Numbered from the stretch's first letter, positions 1 through 11,628 are shown. The stretch is 64,000 bases of DNA from Phyllobacterium chamaecytisi (GCF_020164455.1 NZ_JAIQWW010000009.1:62001-126000), one strand, 5' to 3'. The notes: a model not told the origin generated them from the sequence alone. Translations and numbers: made by a program.

Positions 1-266
1 AGAGCACCCGATCGCACCTGGTTGAGCGTCTCGACCGGATTGCCCAGCGCACCGTTCGGGAATGCGCGGATCTTGAGACGGCCATCGGTTTCCTCCTCGA
101 TAGTGGCCACTGCCTCGAGCATTCGCGCAGGCAAAGGTTCGTCCTTGCGCAGCTCTAGCCCAAGCTTGAAGTTGTACTCGGCCGCGCTTGCCTTGCCGCA
201 AATAAATGGCATGGCAATCGTCGCGCTTGCCATCGCAAGGGCAGCTCGTCGCGTAATCACTGTCAT
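1..266 (-). CDS. TRAP transporter substrate-binding protein DctP family, 5' part only
   Basis: The first 88 codons of a periplasmic solute-binding protein of a tripartite (TRAP) importer; the rest lies beyond the window start. The N-terminus is a signal peptide (MTVITRRAALAMASAT... up to about CGKASA), followed by YNFKLGLELRKDEP and a stretch ending in GALGNPVETLNQVRSG, typical of DctP-family proteins. A strong ribosome-binding site (GGGAGGAG) precedes the ATG at 266. It is the furthest downstream gene of the minus-strand catabolic cluster and presumably imports that cluster's substrate, probably an organic acid. The membrane subunits are expected outside the window. Confidence 0.85.
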   Translation of the reverse strand, partial: MTVITRRAALAMASATIAMPFICGKASAAEYNFKLGLELRKDEPLPARMLEAVATIEEETDGRLKIRAFPNGALGNPVETLNQVRSGA

Positions 267-405
267 GATGTCTCCTCCCAGAGTCGGTCGGGAAGCCGCC
301 CTCCCCTTGCTTTTAAGAACGGACTGTCGACCCCGCCGAAATCGGCCCTTCCTTGGCGACGACCGTCTTGCGTCAGTTTTAAGTTAATTCCTCCGTCCCA
401 TATGT

Positions 406-420
406 CGGGACAATGACCCA
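406..420. promoter_or_regulatory. Candidate IclR operator upstream of the TRAP gene
   Basis: CGGGA-CAATG-ACCCA is a 5-5-5 imperfect palindrome about 140 bp upstream of the TRAP start. It resembles the perfect site at 2587-2601. An overlapping inverted pair, GTCCC...GGGAC, starts at 394. The rest of 267-557 shows no gene. Assignment to the local IclR regulator is inference. Confidence 0.4.
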
Positions 421-557
421 CATTACCGCCGCATGATCAATTAGTCAATATACTTCAGGGGCCAAATGCCGCTCGCAAAGTATTGGACGTGGCATTGTTC
501 GATCAAATGCAGCCTCGAAACGAAGTCTCCGGTTTGGCCGCGGTTGCATCGAGCTGA

Positions 558-1637
558 TCAGCGCGGCAGGATGCCCTGCTCCTGGAAACGACTAAGCCAG
601 TGGAGGATCGCGTCCTCTGTATCCAGGCAATCCTCGAACCCAGCCTGACGCAACTTTATTGGGCTCATCAACCTGTCGAAGGGGCGGTCCTTTCCATAGC
701 CCCAAGTCAGATCAGCCGTCTGCCAAGAGGCGCCTACCACCTGTTGCATCGAGAGCGCCTGCAGCCCCTCCCGGCGCACGATTTCTTCCCAGCGGCCAGA
801 AAACTTCGGCATCTCGTCGCTGAGCTTCATCTGGACGTCTGCACCCACCTCCATTCGGAAATGCGCGGCAAAAGCCGGCCAGATGTCCCGCCAGACTGTC
901 GCATCTCCGTTGACCACGTTAAAGGTCTCGCCAGCTGCATCTGGATGGGTGAAGCAGAATTCAGCCGCATGCGCGATTAGCCGGCTGTCGGCGCAAGCGG
1001 TCACGTAATTGCCCCCTCCGGGAAAGCACAGAGGTCGGCCAAGGTCGCGCATAACGCTGGCATAGACGCCGAGCGCCGCGCAGATATTCATCGGGCTGCC
1101 CAGCGCATCGCCAAGGATTAGCTGCGGTCGCAGGATAGAGAAGGACCAACCCTTCTCAGCCGAGTGTTGCCTCAGATAGTCCTCCTGCTGCCAGTAGAAG
1201 ATGTCATGCGACATCCGCGGCCAGCGCTCTTTCGCCGGGACTGGCACGCGGCCAAGATGCGAGCCATAGGCCTTGCCTCCCTGCAGGACGGTGAGATGTC
1301 TCAGATCCGCGGCTTCTTCGACCCCTTCCACAACATTGCGCAGCATCTTGAGATTGATCCCGGCCTGAGTATTGCTGCGCCATCCGGTCGCCAGATCCTC
1401 CTCTTCGTAAAGAGCGGCATAAAGTATGTGTGTCACTGGGGGCGCCTGCCGGAAGGCGGCGCGACAGTCTCCTTCATCGGTGAGATCCACCGATATGTGG
1501 TGCACGGGACGGCCATGACGCGGTGGGCGCCGCGACAACGTCACCACCTCCCAACCCGGAAGGTTCGAGAAATACTCCGATGCTGCTGCCCCAACCAGTC
1601 CGGTTGCCCCGACGATTAATATCCGATTCTCAGTCAT
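558..1637 (-). CDS. PRISE-like SDR (progesterone 5-beta-reductase/iridoid-synthase-like enone reductase)
   Basis: A 359-residue extended short-chain dehydrogenase. The nucleotide-binding glycine motif GATGLVG is at residues 10-16. The usual YxxxK motif is absent. Instead there is LQGGKAYG (Lys about 122) and DIFYWQQEDYL (Tyr about 148), the Lys/Tyr arrangement seen in the PRISE family (plant progesterone 5-beta-reductase and iridoid synthase), which reduces activated C=C bonds with NADPH. The length fits that family. It lies 31 bp downstream of the CMD-like gene in a minus-strand cluster with FAH and BKACE enzymes, so it probably reduces an enone or enal intermediate of that pathway. The real substrate cannot be read from sequence. 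A general NAD(P) epimerase is the alternative. Confidence 0.75.
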   Translation of the reverse strand: MTENRILIVGATGLVGAAASEYFSNLPGWEVVTLSRRPPRHGRPVHHISVDLTDEGDCRAAFRQAPPVTHILYAALYEEEDLATGWRSNTQAGINLKMLRNVVEGVEEAADLRHLTVLQGGKAYGSHLGRVPVPAKERWPRMSHDIFYWQQEDYLRQHSAEKGWSFSILRPQLILGDALGSPMNICAALGVYASVMRDLGRPLCFPGGGNYVTACADSRLIAHAAEFCFTHPDAAGETFNVVNGDATVWRDIWPAFAAHFRMEVGADVQMKLSDEMPKFSGRWEEIVRREGLQALSMQQVVGASWQTADLTWGYGKDRPFDRLMSPIKLRQAGFEDCLDTEDAILHWLSRFQEQGILPR

Positions 1638-1668
1638 CCTCTCTGCTCCCTGAAGCCTCTCATCCGGT

Positions 1669-2565
1669 TCAGAATGAGGCTCCGTCTTCAGTCTCGACGA
1701 TCTTGACGAGATCGCGGAACCGCTCAGGCACGATATTGGGATGTCCCACGGTGATCACCGACTGGAACAGCACCTCGAGTACTTCGCGCGGCGAAGCGCC
1801 TTGTTTAATGGCCGTGCGCATATGATGTCTGGTCTGTACGATCTCGCCAATCGCGAGGGTGTTGCCGACCATGCACAGAAGGCGGGTGCGGTTGTCGAGA
1901 ACTCGGCGACCATACATATCACTGTAGCCGAACTCGTAGAATGCCTTGGCGAAGTCCTCGTCAAGTGAACCGATGAAGGTCGCGTTGTCTAGCGTGTGCT
2001 GGGGCCGCAATGTCAGCGCCATGCTGATCCCATGCCATCCGTATTTCTCCATTAGCGTCTCGGCCCGGGGATCTGCGGAATCATCCGGGTGCCAAGTCTT
2101 GCGCTCCTCCTCGAGGTTGCGGACTCTGTCGCGTTGGCCAGGCTGCAACGCCTTGGCCGTGACGCTATCAAGCATGCCCCGCGCGCCGACCTCTTCAAGA
2201 AAAATCTCTAGCGGCTCATCCACGATCGACTCACCGCCATAGATCGAACATTGCAAAATGACCTCGAGGACCTCATTCAGGTCGAGGCCCAGATTGCAGG
2301 CCCCTATGATCGTTTCGCGCAGCCGAGCAGGGCGGCGGGCCATGGTGAACTGGCCAATCATCACGAGGACGCGACTCCGATCGTCCAGAACGGGCCGCCC
2401 GAAAAGCCGGGCAGCATACGTTAGTGCTGCCTCGGCGAAAGCCGGGTCAGCGCGACGGCGCTGTTCGAAGCGGGCACGTACGCCGGGCTGATATTTCTCC
2501 ACCACTGACAGCATCGAGTCGATAATCGCCTTGTCGGCCTTGATCTGCTTATCCTGCGCTATCAC
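1669..2565 (-). CDS. Tandem carboxymuconolactone-decarboxylase-family protein
   Basis: 298 residues with two copies of the CMD/AhpD-like helical fold: roughly 30-125 (RSRVLVMIGQFTMARRPARL...) and 195-290 (NRTRLLCMVGNTLAIGEIVQ...). Neither repeat has the CxxC of AhpD peroxidases, so a decarboxylase- or lactonase-type role is more likely than peroxide reduction. The start is GTG, preceded by AAGGAGA. It heads the CMD-SDR pair behind the palindrome at 2587-2601. Two-domain CMD proteins are common in aromatic and terpenoid acid catabolic operons. The reaction here is unknown. Confidence 0.8.
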   Translation of the reverse strand: MIAQDKQIKADKAIIDSMLSVVEKYQPGVRARFEQRRRADPAFAEAALTYAARLFGRPVLDDRSRVLVMIGQFTMARRPARLRETIIGACNLGLDLNEVLEVILQCSIYGGESIVDEPLEIFLEEVGARGMLDSVTAKALQPGQRDRVRNLEEERKTWHPDDSADPRAETLMEKYGWHGISMALTLRPQHTLDNATFIGSLDEDFAKAFYEFGYSDMYGRRVLDNRTRLLCMVGNTLAIGEIVQTRHHMRTAIKQGASPREVLEVLFQSVITVGHPNIVPERFRDLVKIVETEDGASF

Positions 2566-2586
2566 TGCGGTCTCCTTTCCTTATTT

Positions 2587-2601
2587 TGGGACTACGTCCC
2601 A
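2587..2601. promoter_or_regulatory. Perfect palindromic operator, probably IclR
   Basis: TGGGA-CTACG-TCCCA is a perfect 5-5-5 inverted repeat 21 bp upstream of the GTG of the CMD gene, placed to overlap its promoter. The 15-bp size suits IclR-family dimers. Related sites occur at 406 and 6854. Binding by the IclR protein at 5074-5868 is inference. Confidence 0.55.
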
Positions 2602-2685
2602 CCCGGAATTGATAACATAATGTCTCTGTGCGGCGCAAAGCCGATGGTTCTGTTTGATGTCTGCTAGACTGCCGCAACCTATCGG

Positions 2686-3525
2686 TTAGCGCGCATCCTC
2701 AACGGTGTTGCGCAACAGGCCGATCCGATCAATCTCAACCTCGACGGTATCGCCTGCCTTCATCCAAAGCTGCGGGTCGCGCTTCATCCCGACACCGCCG
2801 GGCGTGCCAGTCACGATCACGTCGCCCACCTCGAGCCGTGTGAAGGTAGAGCAATAGGAGATGATAGTGGGAATGTCGAAAATCATGTTTCCCAGCGTCG
2901 AACTTTGAACGATCTCCTCGTTGAGCCGCGTCACAATCCGAAGGTTTTCGAGCGGTCCGACCTCGTCCGGCGTGACCATCCAGGGGCCGAATCCTCCGGT
3001 AGCGGCAAAGTTCTTGCCAGGAGCGAATTGCGAAGTGTGACGCTGCCAATCGCGAATTGATCCGTCGTTAAAACAAACGTAGCCGGCGACGTAGTCAAAT
3101 GCGCGTTCCTTCCCGATGTGACGTCCCGGCTTGCCGACGACAAGCGCCAACTCGCCTTCGTAATCGAATTGTTCGGATTCCCGGGGGCGCAGAAGCGCCT
3201 GACCGTGACCAACCTGAGCGTTGGCAAAGCGGATGAAAAGTGTAGGGTGGCCAGTTACCTCGCGGCCCGTCTCCCGGCGGTGTTCTTCGTAATTGAGACC
3301 AACGCAGATGATCTTGTCGGGATCGGTGAGAACGGGAAGGAATGTTACCTCATCAAGCGGGAAGCGCGGCGCGCCATTCTTGAGCGCCGAAACATCCCTC
3401 CCAGCCTCGAGCGCCTCCTTCAGCGTTGCGGGGGCACCGCTTGTCAGGCCGAGGGCTAGGACGTTGTCTCCCTCAACAATGCCCCAGGTAGCCCGGGCAT
3501 GGGTTGAAAAGCTCATGTATCTCAT
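2686..3525 (-). CDS. Fumarylacetoacetate hydrolase (FAH) family protein
   Basis: A 279-residue FAH-fold enzyme. Seen: DKIICVGLNYEEHRRE, the metal-ligand region EQFDYEGELALVVG, FNDGSIRDWQ, and the C-terminal VGDVIVTGTPGGVGMKR. This fold covers C-C bond hydrolases of acylpyruvates, 2-keto-3-deoxy acid hydrolases/dehydratases and oxaloacetate decarboxylases. In this operon it probably cleaves or decarboxylates a ring-opened or chain-shortened diketo acid. The start ATG at 3525 follows GGAGAC; a second ATG three codons in is possible. It lies 47 bp downstream of the flavoprotein gene. Confidence 0.85.
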   Translation of the reverse strand: MRYMSFSTHARATWGIVEGDNVLALGLTSGAPATLKEALEAGRDVSALKNGAPRFPLDEVTFLPVLTDPDKIICVGLNYEEHRRETGREVTGHPTLFIRFANAQVGHGQALLRPRESEQFDYEGELALVVGKPGRHIGKERAFDYVAGYVCFNDGSIRDWQRHTSQFAPGKNFAATGGFGPWMVTPDEVGPLENLRIVTRLNEEIVQSSTLGNMIFDIPTIISYCSTFTRLEVGDVIVTGTPGGVGMKRDPQLWMKAGDTVEVEIDRIGLLRNTVEDAR

Positions 3526-3572
3526 AACGTCTCCATTCTCGCGCGGGCGGACAGCCGGGCACGACTCTCAGG

Positions 3573-4997
3573 TCAAATCAGTTTTCCCGGATTGAGGATA
3601 TTGCTATGGTCGAGTGCCGACTTGATGGCGCGGAACATGCTAAGCTCGTGTGGCGTCTTGTAGCGCAAAAGCTCGTGCCTTTTGAGCTGGCCTATTCCGT
3701 GTTCTGCGCTGATCGAGCCTCCACGACAATGTACGGCGTCGTGCACCATCTCATACAATCGATCATGCGAGGCCTGTATCTCGTCCTCTCCAAAGGCCTC
3801 GGAAGGCACGATGTTGTAGTGTAGGTTGCCGTCGCCCAGATGTCCGAAGGGCATGACACACACTCCGGGGAAAACGTGGGACAATTCCGCGCCCATCTCT
3901 GCCACGAACGCCGCAATGTCCGAGACTGGGAGAGCGATGTCGCATTTGATGCCCTTTCCCCGCTCCGACTGCGCCAGCGGTATGCTCTCACGCAGATGCC
4001 ACAACGCGCGTGCCTGCTCCACCGAGGAGGCGGGGACTGCATCGGTGATTTCCTCTGCTTCAAAAGCCTCGCTGAGCAACGTCTCAAGGCTATCTTGTGC
4101 GCGGTCCTGTTCCTCATTGCTGGACAGTTCAAAAAGCACGAACCAAGGTGCGTCGGCCGGGCCCGCTTCGAAGGGCAAACGCTGATTCGGAAAGCAGTTG
4201 GAGACAAGCCTGAGACAATCGCCAGACATCACTTCAAACGCGGTTAGACCGGACCCAAGCAGCGCCTGAGTGCGGCACAAAAGCACGACGGCCCGGGCAA
4301 GATCCGCCAAGGCAACGAGCGCTGTGATCTTGCTGCGGGGAAGCGGGAAGAGTTTCAACGTGGCCGCGGTGATTATGCCGAGCGTCCCCTCGCTGCCCAC
4401 AAAGAGTGACTTAAGGTCGTATCCGGTATTGTCCTTGCGCAGCCCCGACAGCCCGTCCCACACCTGCCCGTCTGCGGTGACAACTTCCAAGCCCAGTGTC
4501 AAGTCGCGGGCGTTGCCATATCTCAGCACCTGCGAACCGCCCGCATTGGTCGCCAAGTTGCCGCCGATGGTGCAGCTTCCCTCGGCGCCCAGCGAAAGGG
4601 GAAAGAGCCGCCCCCTCTCAAAACAATAATCCTGAAGTGTCTGAAGAATACATCCCGCCTCTACCGTCACCGTGTTGCTCTCGGGATCGAACTTGCGCAC
4701 CGTGGTCATGCGCGTTGTGGAAAGGACGACTGCCCTCTGCCCTTCCCCGGGGATAGCGCCGCCAACAAGACCTGTGTTGCCGCCCTGTGGCACGATGGCG
4801 ATGTCCTGATCGGCACAGAGACCAACGATCTTTGCTACCTCTTCAGTCGTAGCGGGGCGCAGGACACAAAGTGCCGAGCCGCAGTAAAGTCCTCGCCAAT
4901 CGGTCAGATACGGCGCGGCGTCGTTTCCGGTCAGTATATGTGCCGAACCCAGAAGCGCTCGAAATTCTGCAAGGACGTCCATATCTTCCTCATCCAT
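3573..4997 (-). CDS. FAD-linked oxidase, D-2-hydroxyglutarate/D-lactate dehydrogenase-like
   Basis: 474 residues with a PCMH-type FAD-binding half and an FAD-linked-oxidase C-terminal half. FAD motifs are PQGGNTGLVGG (about 72) and GNLATNAGGSQVLRYG. The C-terminal metal/substrate motifs HLGDGNLHYN and SAEHGIG are present. The sequence is closer to D-2-hydroxyglutarate dehydrogenase-like proteins than to GlcD in the other glc cluster of this window (35201-36655). The expected reaction is oxidation of a D-2-hydroxy acid to the 2-oxo acid, with electrons passed to an ETF or quinone. It sits between the IclR gene and the FAH gene. Confidence 0.85.
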   Translation of the reverse strand: MDEEDMDVLAEFRALLGSAHILTGNDAAPYLTDWRGLYCGSALCVLRPATTEEVAKIVGLCADQDIAIVPQGGNTGLVGGAIPGEGQRAVVLSTTRMTTVRKFDPESNTVTVEAGCILQTLQDYCFERGRLFPLSLGAEGSCTIGGNLATNAGGSQVLRYGNARDLTLGLEVVTADGQVWDGLSGLRKDNTGYDLKSLFVGSEGTLGIITAATLKLFPLPRSKITALVALADLARAVVLLCRTQALLGSGLTAFEVMSGDCLRLVSNCFPNQRLPFEAGPADAPWFVLFELSSNEEQDRAQDSLETLLSEAFEAEEITDAVPASSVEQARALWHLRESIPLAQSERGKGIKCDIALPVSDIAAFVAEMGAELSHVFPGVCVMPFGHLGDGNLHYNIVPSEAFGEDEIQASHDRLYEMVHDAVHCRGGSISAEHGIGQLKRHELLRYKTPHELSMFRAIKSALDHSNILNPGKLI

Positions 4998-5073
4998 TAT
5001 TCGAGCGAACGCCGTCGCGGGCCGCGCCCGCAGGGCCGCCTGTCACTTCGCCGGCTGGTGCTTGCAATATCGA

Positions 5074-5868
5074 CTAGATCCGTTCGGCGCCGATTGATGT
5101 CAGCATCGAGGAAAGCTCATTGGCATGTTCGCGAACTCTTTCGCCGATCGCGTCCATACCTTCCGGAGGGATCCGTGTCGTGGGCACGGACACCGTCAGC
5201 GCACCAATCACACGAGTTCCCGAGCGGACGGGCGCTGCCGCACCACCCACGCCGATCACCCGCTCTTCAACGCTGGTCGCGTAGCCTTTTTCGCGCGCCA
5301 AGGCGACGCTCGCCTTGAGCTCATCAACCGTCTTGGGCGTATTTGCCGTGTAGGGATCAAGCTTGATACGGCTGTAGTCGAAATCGGGTATTCCAGAGAG
5401 AATCGCCTTGCCCACCGCGCCAGCGTGCAGCGGGATAGTCGAACCCAGTGCTTGGATGTAACGCACCGGGTGATCGGTTTCGATCCGCTGAACATAGGTC
5501 GCAAAGCCTTCGTCTTTGGAGAAGGTGGCGAGGTAGCAGGTCTCTCCCACCTCCTCCACCAGGTTCCTCATCACTGCCTGAGCAATCTTAAGCACGGGCA
5601 CGACACCGAACACCCGGGCCGCGAGCATCAACATACGCGGTCCGACGACATAGCTGCCTCTCTCAGTCTGATGGACGAACTCGCTTCGGGAGAGAGCCTG
5701 AAGGATACGGTGCGTAGAACTGCGACTGTTATCCGTTTGCTGTGCGATAGACCTGATGCTCTGGCCTTCGGATTTTTCCGCCACAACATAAAGAGTATCG
5801 GCAACTAGATTGATCAGCCCACCGGCCTGCGATTCGGTATCGCTGGTCTTCGTATCCGCTCCGTCCAC
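5074..5868 (-). CDS. IclR-family transcriptional regulator of the 1-6.8 kb cluster
   Basis: About 264 residues: an N-terminal winged HTH (SIRSIAQQTDNSRSSTHRILQAL, about 35-60) followed by the IclR effector domain with GETCYLATF, LHAGAVGKAIL and the ending AAPVRSGTRVIGALTVSVP. No ATG is available: GTG at 5868 (or TTG at 5871) lies behind GGAAGGGG. It is embedded in the catabolic cluster between the BKACE and flavoprotein genes, so it is the likely local regulator. Candidate sites are the GGGA/TCCC palindromes at 406, 2587 and 6854. Confidence 0.9.
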   Translation of the reverse strand: MDGADTKTSDTESQAGGLINLVADTLYVVAEKSEGQSIRSIAQQTDNSRSSTHRILQALSRSEFVHQTERGSYVVGPRMLMLAARVFGVVPVLKIAQAVMRNLVEEVGETCYLATFSKDEGFATYVQRIETDHPVRYIQALGSTIPLHAGAVGKAILSGIPDFDYSRIKLDPYTANTPKTVDELKASVALAREKGYATSVEERVIGVGGAAAPVRSGTRVIGALTVSVPTTRIPPEGMDAIGERVREHANELSSMLTSIGAERI

Positions 5869-5897
5869 CAAAGTCCCCTTCCTTGTGACGCTGAAAA

Positions 5898-6782
5898 TCA
5901 GGCGGCCTTCAGCCCGATGATTCCACGCGCTTCATCCGGATTGGCCACCTCGCGTCCCAGTATATGGGCCATAGACACGGCCTTGTCTACCAGACGCGCA
6001 CAGCTGTCGGACAGTTCGCCCGGTTTCAAATAAGGGTTGTCCTCGAAGCCCACCCGGATGTGACCACCAAGGGAGATCGCTAGCGCGAGGATGTTCCAGG
6101 CGCGATCGGGGTCCATGCAACTAACGTTCCAGACGACGTCTTTGGGCAGGCAATCGACCATGTAGATCAAGGCGCGCTCTTCGCAAGGCGTCCAGGAGCC
6201 GCCGGCCCAGCCGATGAAAAGCGTGGTCCATATCCGTTCATCGAGAAGTCTTTCTTCCATCAGCTTGCGCATGTTCCACAGCGCACCCGTATGGAAACTC
6301 TCGAGCTCCATCTTCACGCCATGTTCCTTGGTTACGCGGGCGTAGTCGCGCAGCTCATCCAGCGGGTGGAGCGCATAGATTGCGTTCGGTGGATAGCTCT
6401 TGTCGGGCTGGAAATATTCGTCGTGAGCATTAAAGGCCACGGCCATCATGTCCGGCTTCAACTCCATCAGCGGGATACGATCTTCCAATCGCGCCCCAGC
6501 GATGCCGTATTGGATGATGCAGTCGGCCTTGCCCTTGATCGCATCGGTCATCTCGCGCCACCCGTCGACGTCGAGGCGGCTCAGCTTGCGACCGTCTGCC
6601 TGAATTTTGTCCTCGAGCTTCCGAACCCCGTGTAGGTGCGCGATGGCTGCACCGGCGTTGAGGCAACGCACATATTCCTCGGCAATCAGAGGCACGTTTT
6701 CTCGCGTGGACGGGATGCAATTGGGGTTCCCAGGGTACGAAACGCGGGAGTCGTAGGCCGCGGTAATAATGAGCTTCTCCAA
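5898..6782 (-). CDS. BKACE (3-keto-5-aminohexanoate cleavage enzyme family, DUF849)
   Basis: A 294-residue TIM-barrel enzyme of the beta-keto acid cleavage family, which condenses a beta-keto acid with acetyl-CoA and releases acetoacetate plus a new CoA ester. The zinc ligands are visible as HLH (His49, His51) and VGFEDN near the C-terminus. The N-terminal ITAAYDSRVSYPGNPNC replaces the more usual short family start, which suggests a non-canonical substrate. The start is TTG with GGAGGA upstream; no ATG fits. It is the first gene of the minus-strand cluster, with FAH, flavoprotein, SDR and CMD genes behind it. Confidence 0.85.
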   Translation of the reverse strand: MEKLIITAAYDSRVSYPGNPNCIPSTRENVPLIAEEYVRCLNAGAAIAHLHGVRKLEDKIQADGRKLSRLDVDGWREMTDAIKGKADCIIQYGIAGARLEDRIPLMELKPDMMAVAFNAHDEYFQPDKSYPPNAIYALHPLDELRDYARVTKEHGVKMELESFHTGALWNMRKLMEERLLDERIWTTLFIGWAGGSWTPCEERALIYMVDCLPKDVVWNVSCMDPDRAWNILALAISLGGHIRVGFEDNPYLKPGELSDSCARLVDKAVSMAHILGREVANPDEARGIIGLKAA

Positions 6783-6853
6783 GTCTGTCCTCCTTAACCA
6801 TCGGATGGGTTCGCAGAATTAGGCGCGAACAGATGATCGACTCACTCTATTCG

Positions 6854-6888
6854 CGGGACACTGTCTTGTCAACCGGGACATATATGGT
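6854..6888. promoter_or_regulatory. Two GGGACA half-sites upstream of the BKACE gene
   Basis: CGGGACACTG at 6854 and CGGGACATAT at 6874 repeat at a 20-bp spacing, about 75-105 bp upstream of the TTG. They match one arm of the palindromes at 406 and 2587; the second arms are degenerate. This suggests a weak or autoregulatory IclR site. Inference only. Confidence 0.3.
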
Positions 6889-6948
6889 GCAGCCAGATAA
6901 ATCGCGATGACCAGCTTCACCCGCGTTTCTGAAGAGTATCGGTTGTGT

Positions 6949-7077
6949 TCAAGGGGTAATTTGGTTCCATTTTCCTTGCTTTCTGAGACGTGCGTTGGCA
7001 AGGATTACGAGCTTTCTCATGACAGCGGCTATGGCGACTTTCGCAGGTTTTCCCGCCTTTCTCAGCGCGTCAACCAT
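6949..7077 (-). pseudogene. IS110-family transposase, C-terminal remnant
   Basis: The minus strand encodes the last 42 residues of an IS110-type recombinase, including VDALRKAGKPAKVAIAAVMR and ending KWNQITP-stop. Everything upstream is missing: homology stops abruptly at 7077, exactly where the repeat at 7075-7104 begins. This is a scar of an older insertion, distinct from the near-complete IS110 copy at 29.6 kb. Confidence 0.7.
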
Positions 7078-7104
7078 CACACGGATTGAGGGAGACCCCG
7101 TTAA
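7075..7104 (+). repeat. Dispersed ~30-bp repeat, copy A
   Basis: A 30-bp sequence (core GGATTGAGGGAGACCCC) that recurs with about 85% identity at 32374-32404 (same strand) and 32023-32052 (opposite strand). Weaker similarity extends some 15 bp further right. Copy A abuts the break of the IS110 remnant, as an IS end would. The family is not recognised. Confidence 0.5.
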
Positions 7105-7300
7105 ATGCAGCTGTGAAGCATGAACGCATTCGTACGACTAAATACAGTGCGACAGCCGACACCAGTCGCGCAGCGTTAAGGCGCCGCATTAGCAAATCGT
7201 TGGGTAATCGTTGCAAGACGACCGCCGTTCCTTCACCATCGGCCCGACGTCGTGTTATGTCTTCGGCCAAAGCAACCACAGAATTGAATTGGATAGCTCG

Positions 7301-7543
7301 ATGTCTTCACCAACGAAACTGGTTGTGGTCATGGCCTTTGACCTTGATGACAACGGAGAACTTGCTCCTGCTTTCGATGCTGTTCAATTCGACAGCGAGG
7401 AGCGTGCACTGCGCAGCGCACGCGACCTTTCCAGAAAACACCACGGGGTGATAGCGTGGTCCCGTGAAGCCGAGCCAAATATTGGTGAGTATGGACCACC
7501 CACGACCGTCTTTCAGTCAGGCGAAGTTCCGGATATGGACTGA
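7301..7543 (+). CDS. Small conserved-looking protein of unknown function (80 aa)
   Basis: An 80-residue soluble acidic protein starting MSSPTKLVVVMAFDLDD, with HHGVIAWSREAEPNIGEYG and a C-terminal VFQSGEVPDMD. I do not recognise a domain. Support for it being real comes from a decayed relative at 14107-14361 that preserves the protein sequence across frameshifts. It ends two bases before the next small gene, so the two are probably co-transcribed. No strong ribosome-binding site is visible. Confidence 0.65.
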   Translation: MSSPTKLVVVMAFDLDDNGELAPAFDAVQFDSEERALRSARDLSRKHHGVIAWSREAEPNIGEYGPPTTVFQSGEVPDMD

Positions 7544-7545
7544 CT

Positions 7546-7860
7546 TTGTCGCACGAGCCCGGAATTGTGCATCGGTTGTTGACCAGTGCACGGAGACTGG
7601 CAGCAACCTCGCGGCAAGAGCAGCAGACGCTGCTTCGTGAGGCTGCAAAACAAATCGAGGTATATCAAAGCCTGTTTGCTCTTTATGGATCCGCTGCCTA
7701 CGAAATCGATGAGGATATTTGTGACAGGCTGACGAACTATGCAGACCGGATCGATTTCAGCTATCTCGATGAAACGAGATTAGTCATGCTGGAGGCCGCT
7801 GCAGTGATCAGACGTCTGCGTTTGATGCTCGGCATCAAGCCCGAAAACTCATCGCCCTGA
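7546..7860 (+). CDS. Small helical protein of unknown function (104 aa)
   Basis: 104 residues, predicted almost entirely helical from composition (RQEQQTLLREAAKQIEVYQS; DETRLVMLEAAAVIRRLRLM). It starts with TTG two bases after the stop of the preceding small gene, so the pair forms one unit. I recognise no domain. Short proteins of this kind are typical of rhizobial accessory replicons. Confidence 0.55.
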   Translation: MSHEPGIVHRLLTSARRLAATSRQEQQTLLREAAKQIEVYQSLFALYGSAAYEIDEDICDRLTNYADRIDFSYLDETRLVMLEAAAVIRRLRLMLGIKPENSSP

Positions 7861-8173
7861 GTTATGGCAACGATCTCCGAGGGTTTGCTCGCGACAGGGC
7901 GCGAAACTCGGATCGAGTTGGACCGTAAAACCCAAGGCGGGATCGATGACTGCAACAAGTCCAACTTGGATTTACGATCGCGGCTTTTGGTAAAAAACCG
8001 TGAGGACTGGACTTGATGTGAAGCAAAGTTGGCGGGCCTTTCATGCCCATTAGTGGGTTCAAGCGGTTCTGTCCTTTATGAAGACTTCAACAGTGCTTTT
8101 TCGCTTTCGGCCAATTCGGCTCGCAAATTTCCGACCGCGCCTAGCACTCGATTTCTGTTGAATAAATGAGACT

Positions 8174-10971
<2,798 letters not shown>

Positions 10972-11509
10972 GCGGCGGATTCATGCTATTTTGTCTTTGC
11001 AGACGTATTTGGCCTGTGCCAGTTTTGCAATAAGCGACTTGGTTTAAGGGATGCAGCAATGGCTGGCGCATCTAGCTTGGGGTGATATTGGCCCTCGGTT
11101 TCGGTGGAGAAGTGTGCCACAAACGGAATTGCGATGCTCGACCGTGAAAGCACTTTAGTAGTCGAATGCTCGGTGACTGAATCCAAATGCACACTAGCAA
11201 TGCCCGTTGGCACTTAGCTTACGCACACCGCGGGATTTCGGCATTGCCAGCTGATCGCCTAAGGCACCACAGTGTGACCAACGGCGTAACTATACCACTG
11301 CCCCTTGCACAATGAACTTTACGGCTACTTCAGAGGGGAACACCGTCTCCCGACGCCCGTCGCAGCCCTTCGGTCCGCTATCAGATGATGTCCTGGTGGC
11401 TCACGCAAGCAAGCTGAACTGTGATATACAGATCGTCGCGGTATGGCTCTGGCAGACAATCCGAATAATTTTCTGCTTCAAACCCTGTCCGCCTTAAGGC
11501 GTCAATCCC
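10972..11509. other. Gene-poor stretch
   Basis: No convincing gene is seen. A 61-codon open frame at 11312-11497 lacks a ribosome-binding site and recognisable features. The region precedes the IS-disrupted DUF982 gene and presumably holds its promoter. Confidence 0.4.
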
Positions 11510-11628
11510 ATGCCGAGTGCTTCCTTTCTATCCGTGACGGTTAAAACAGCGCATGGAACCAGACCGCAGACCATAACGTCTGTCGAACAGGCCGCTGACT
11601 TCCTAGAGCGTTTACGGGATAAATCCGG

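Noticed and set aside
11312-11497. 61-codon open frame before the DUF982 gene
   Set aside because: No ribosome-binding site and no recognised similarity; not enough to call a gene.
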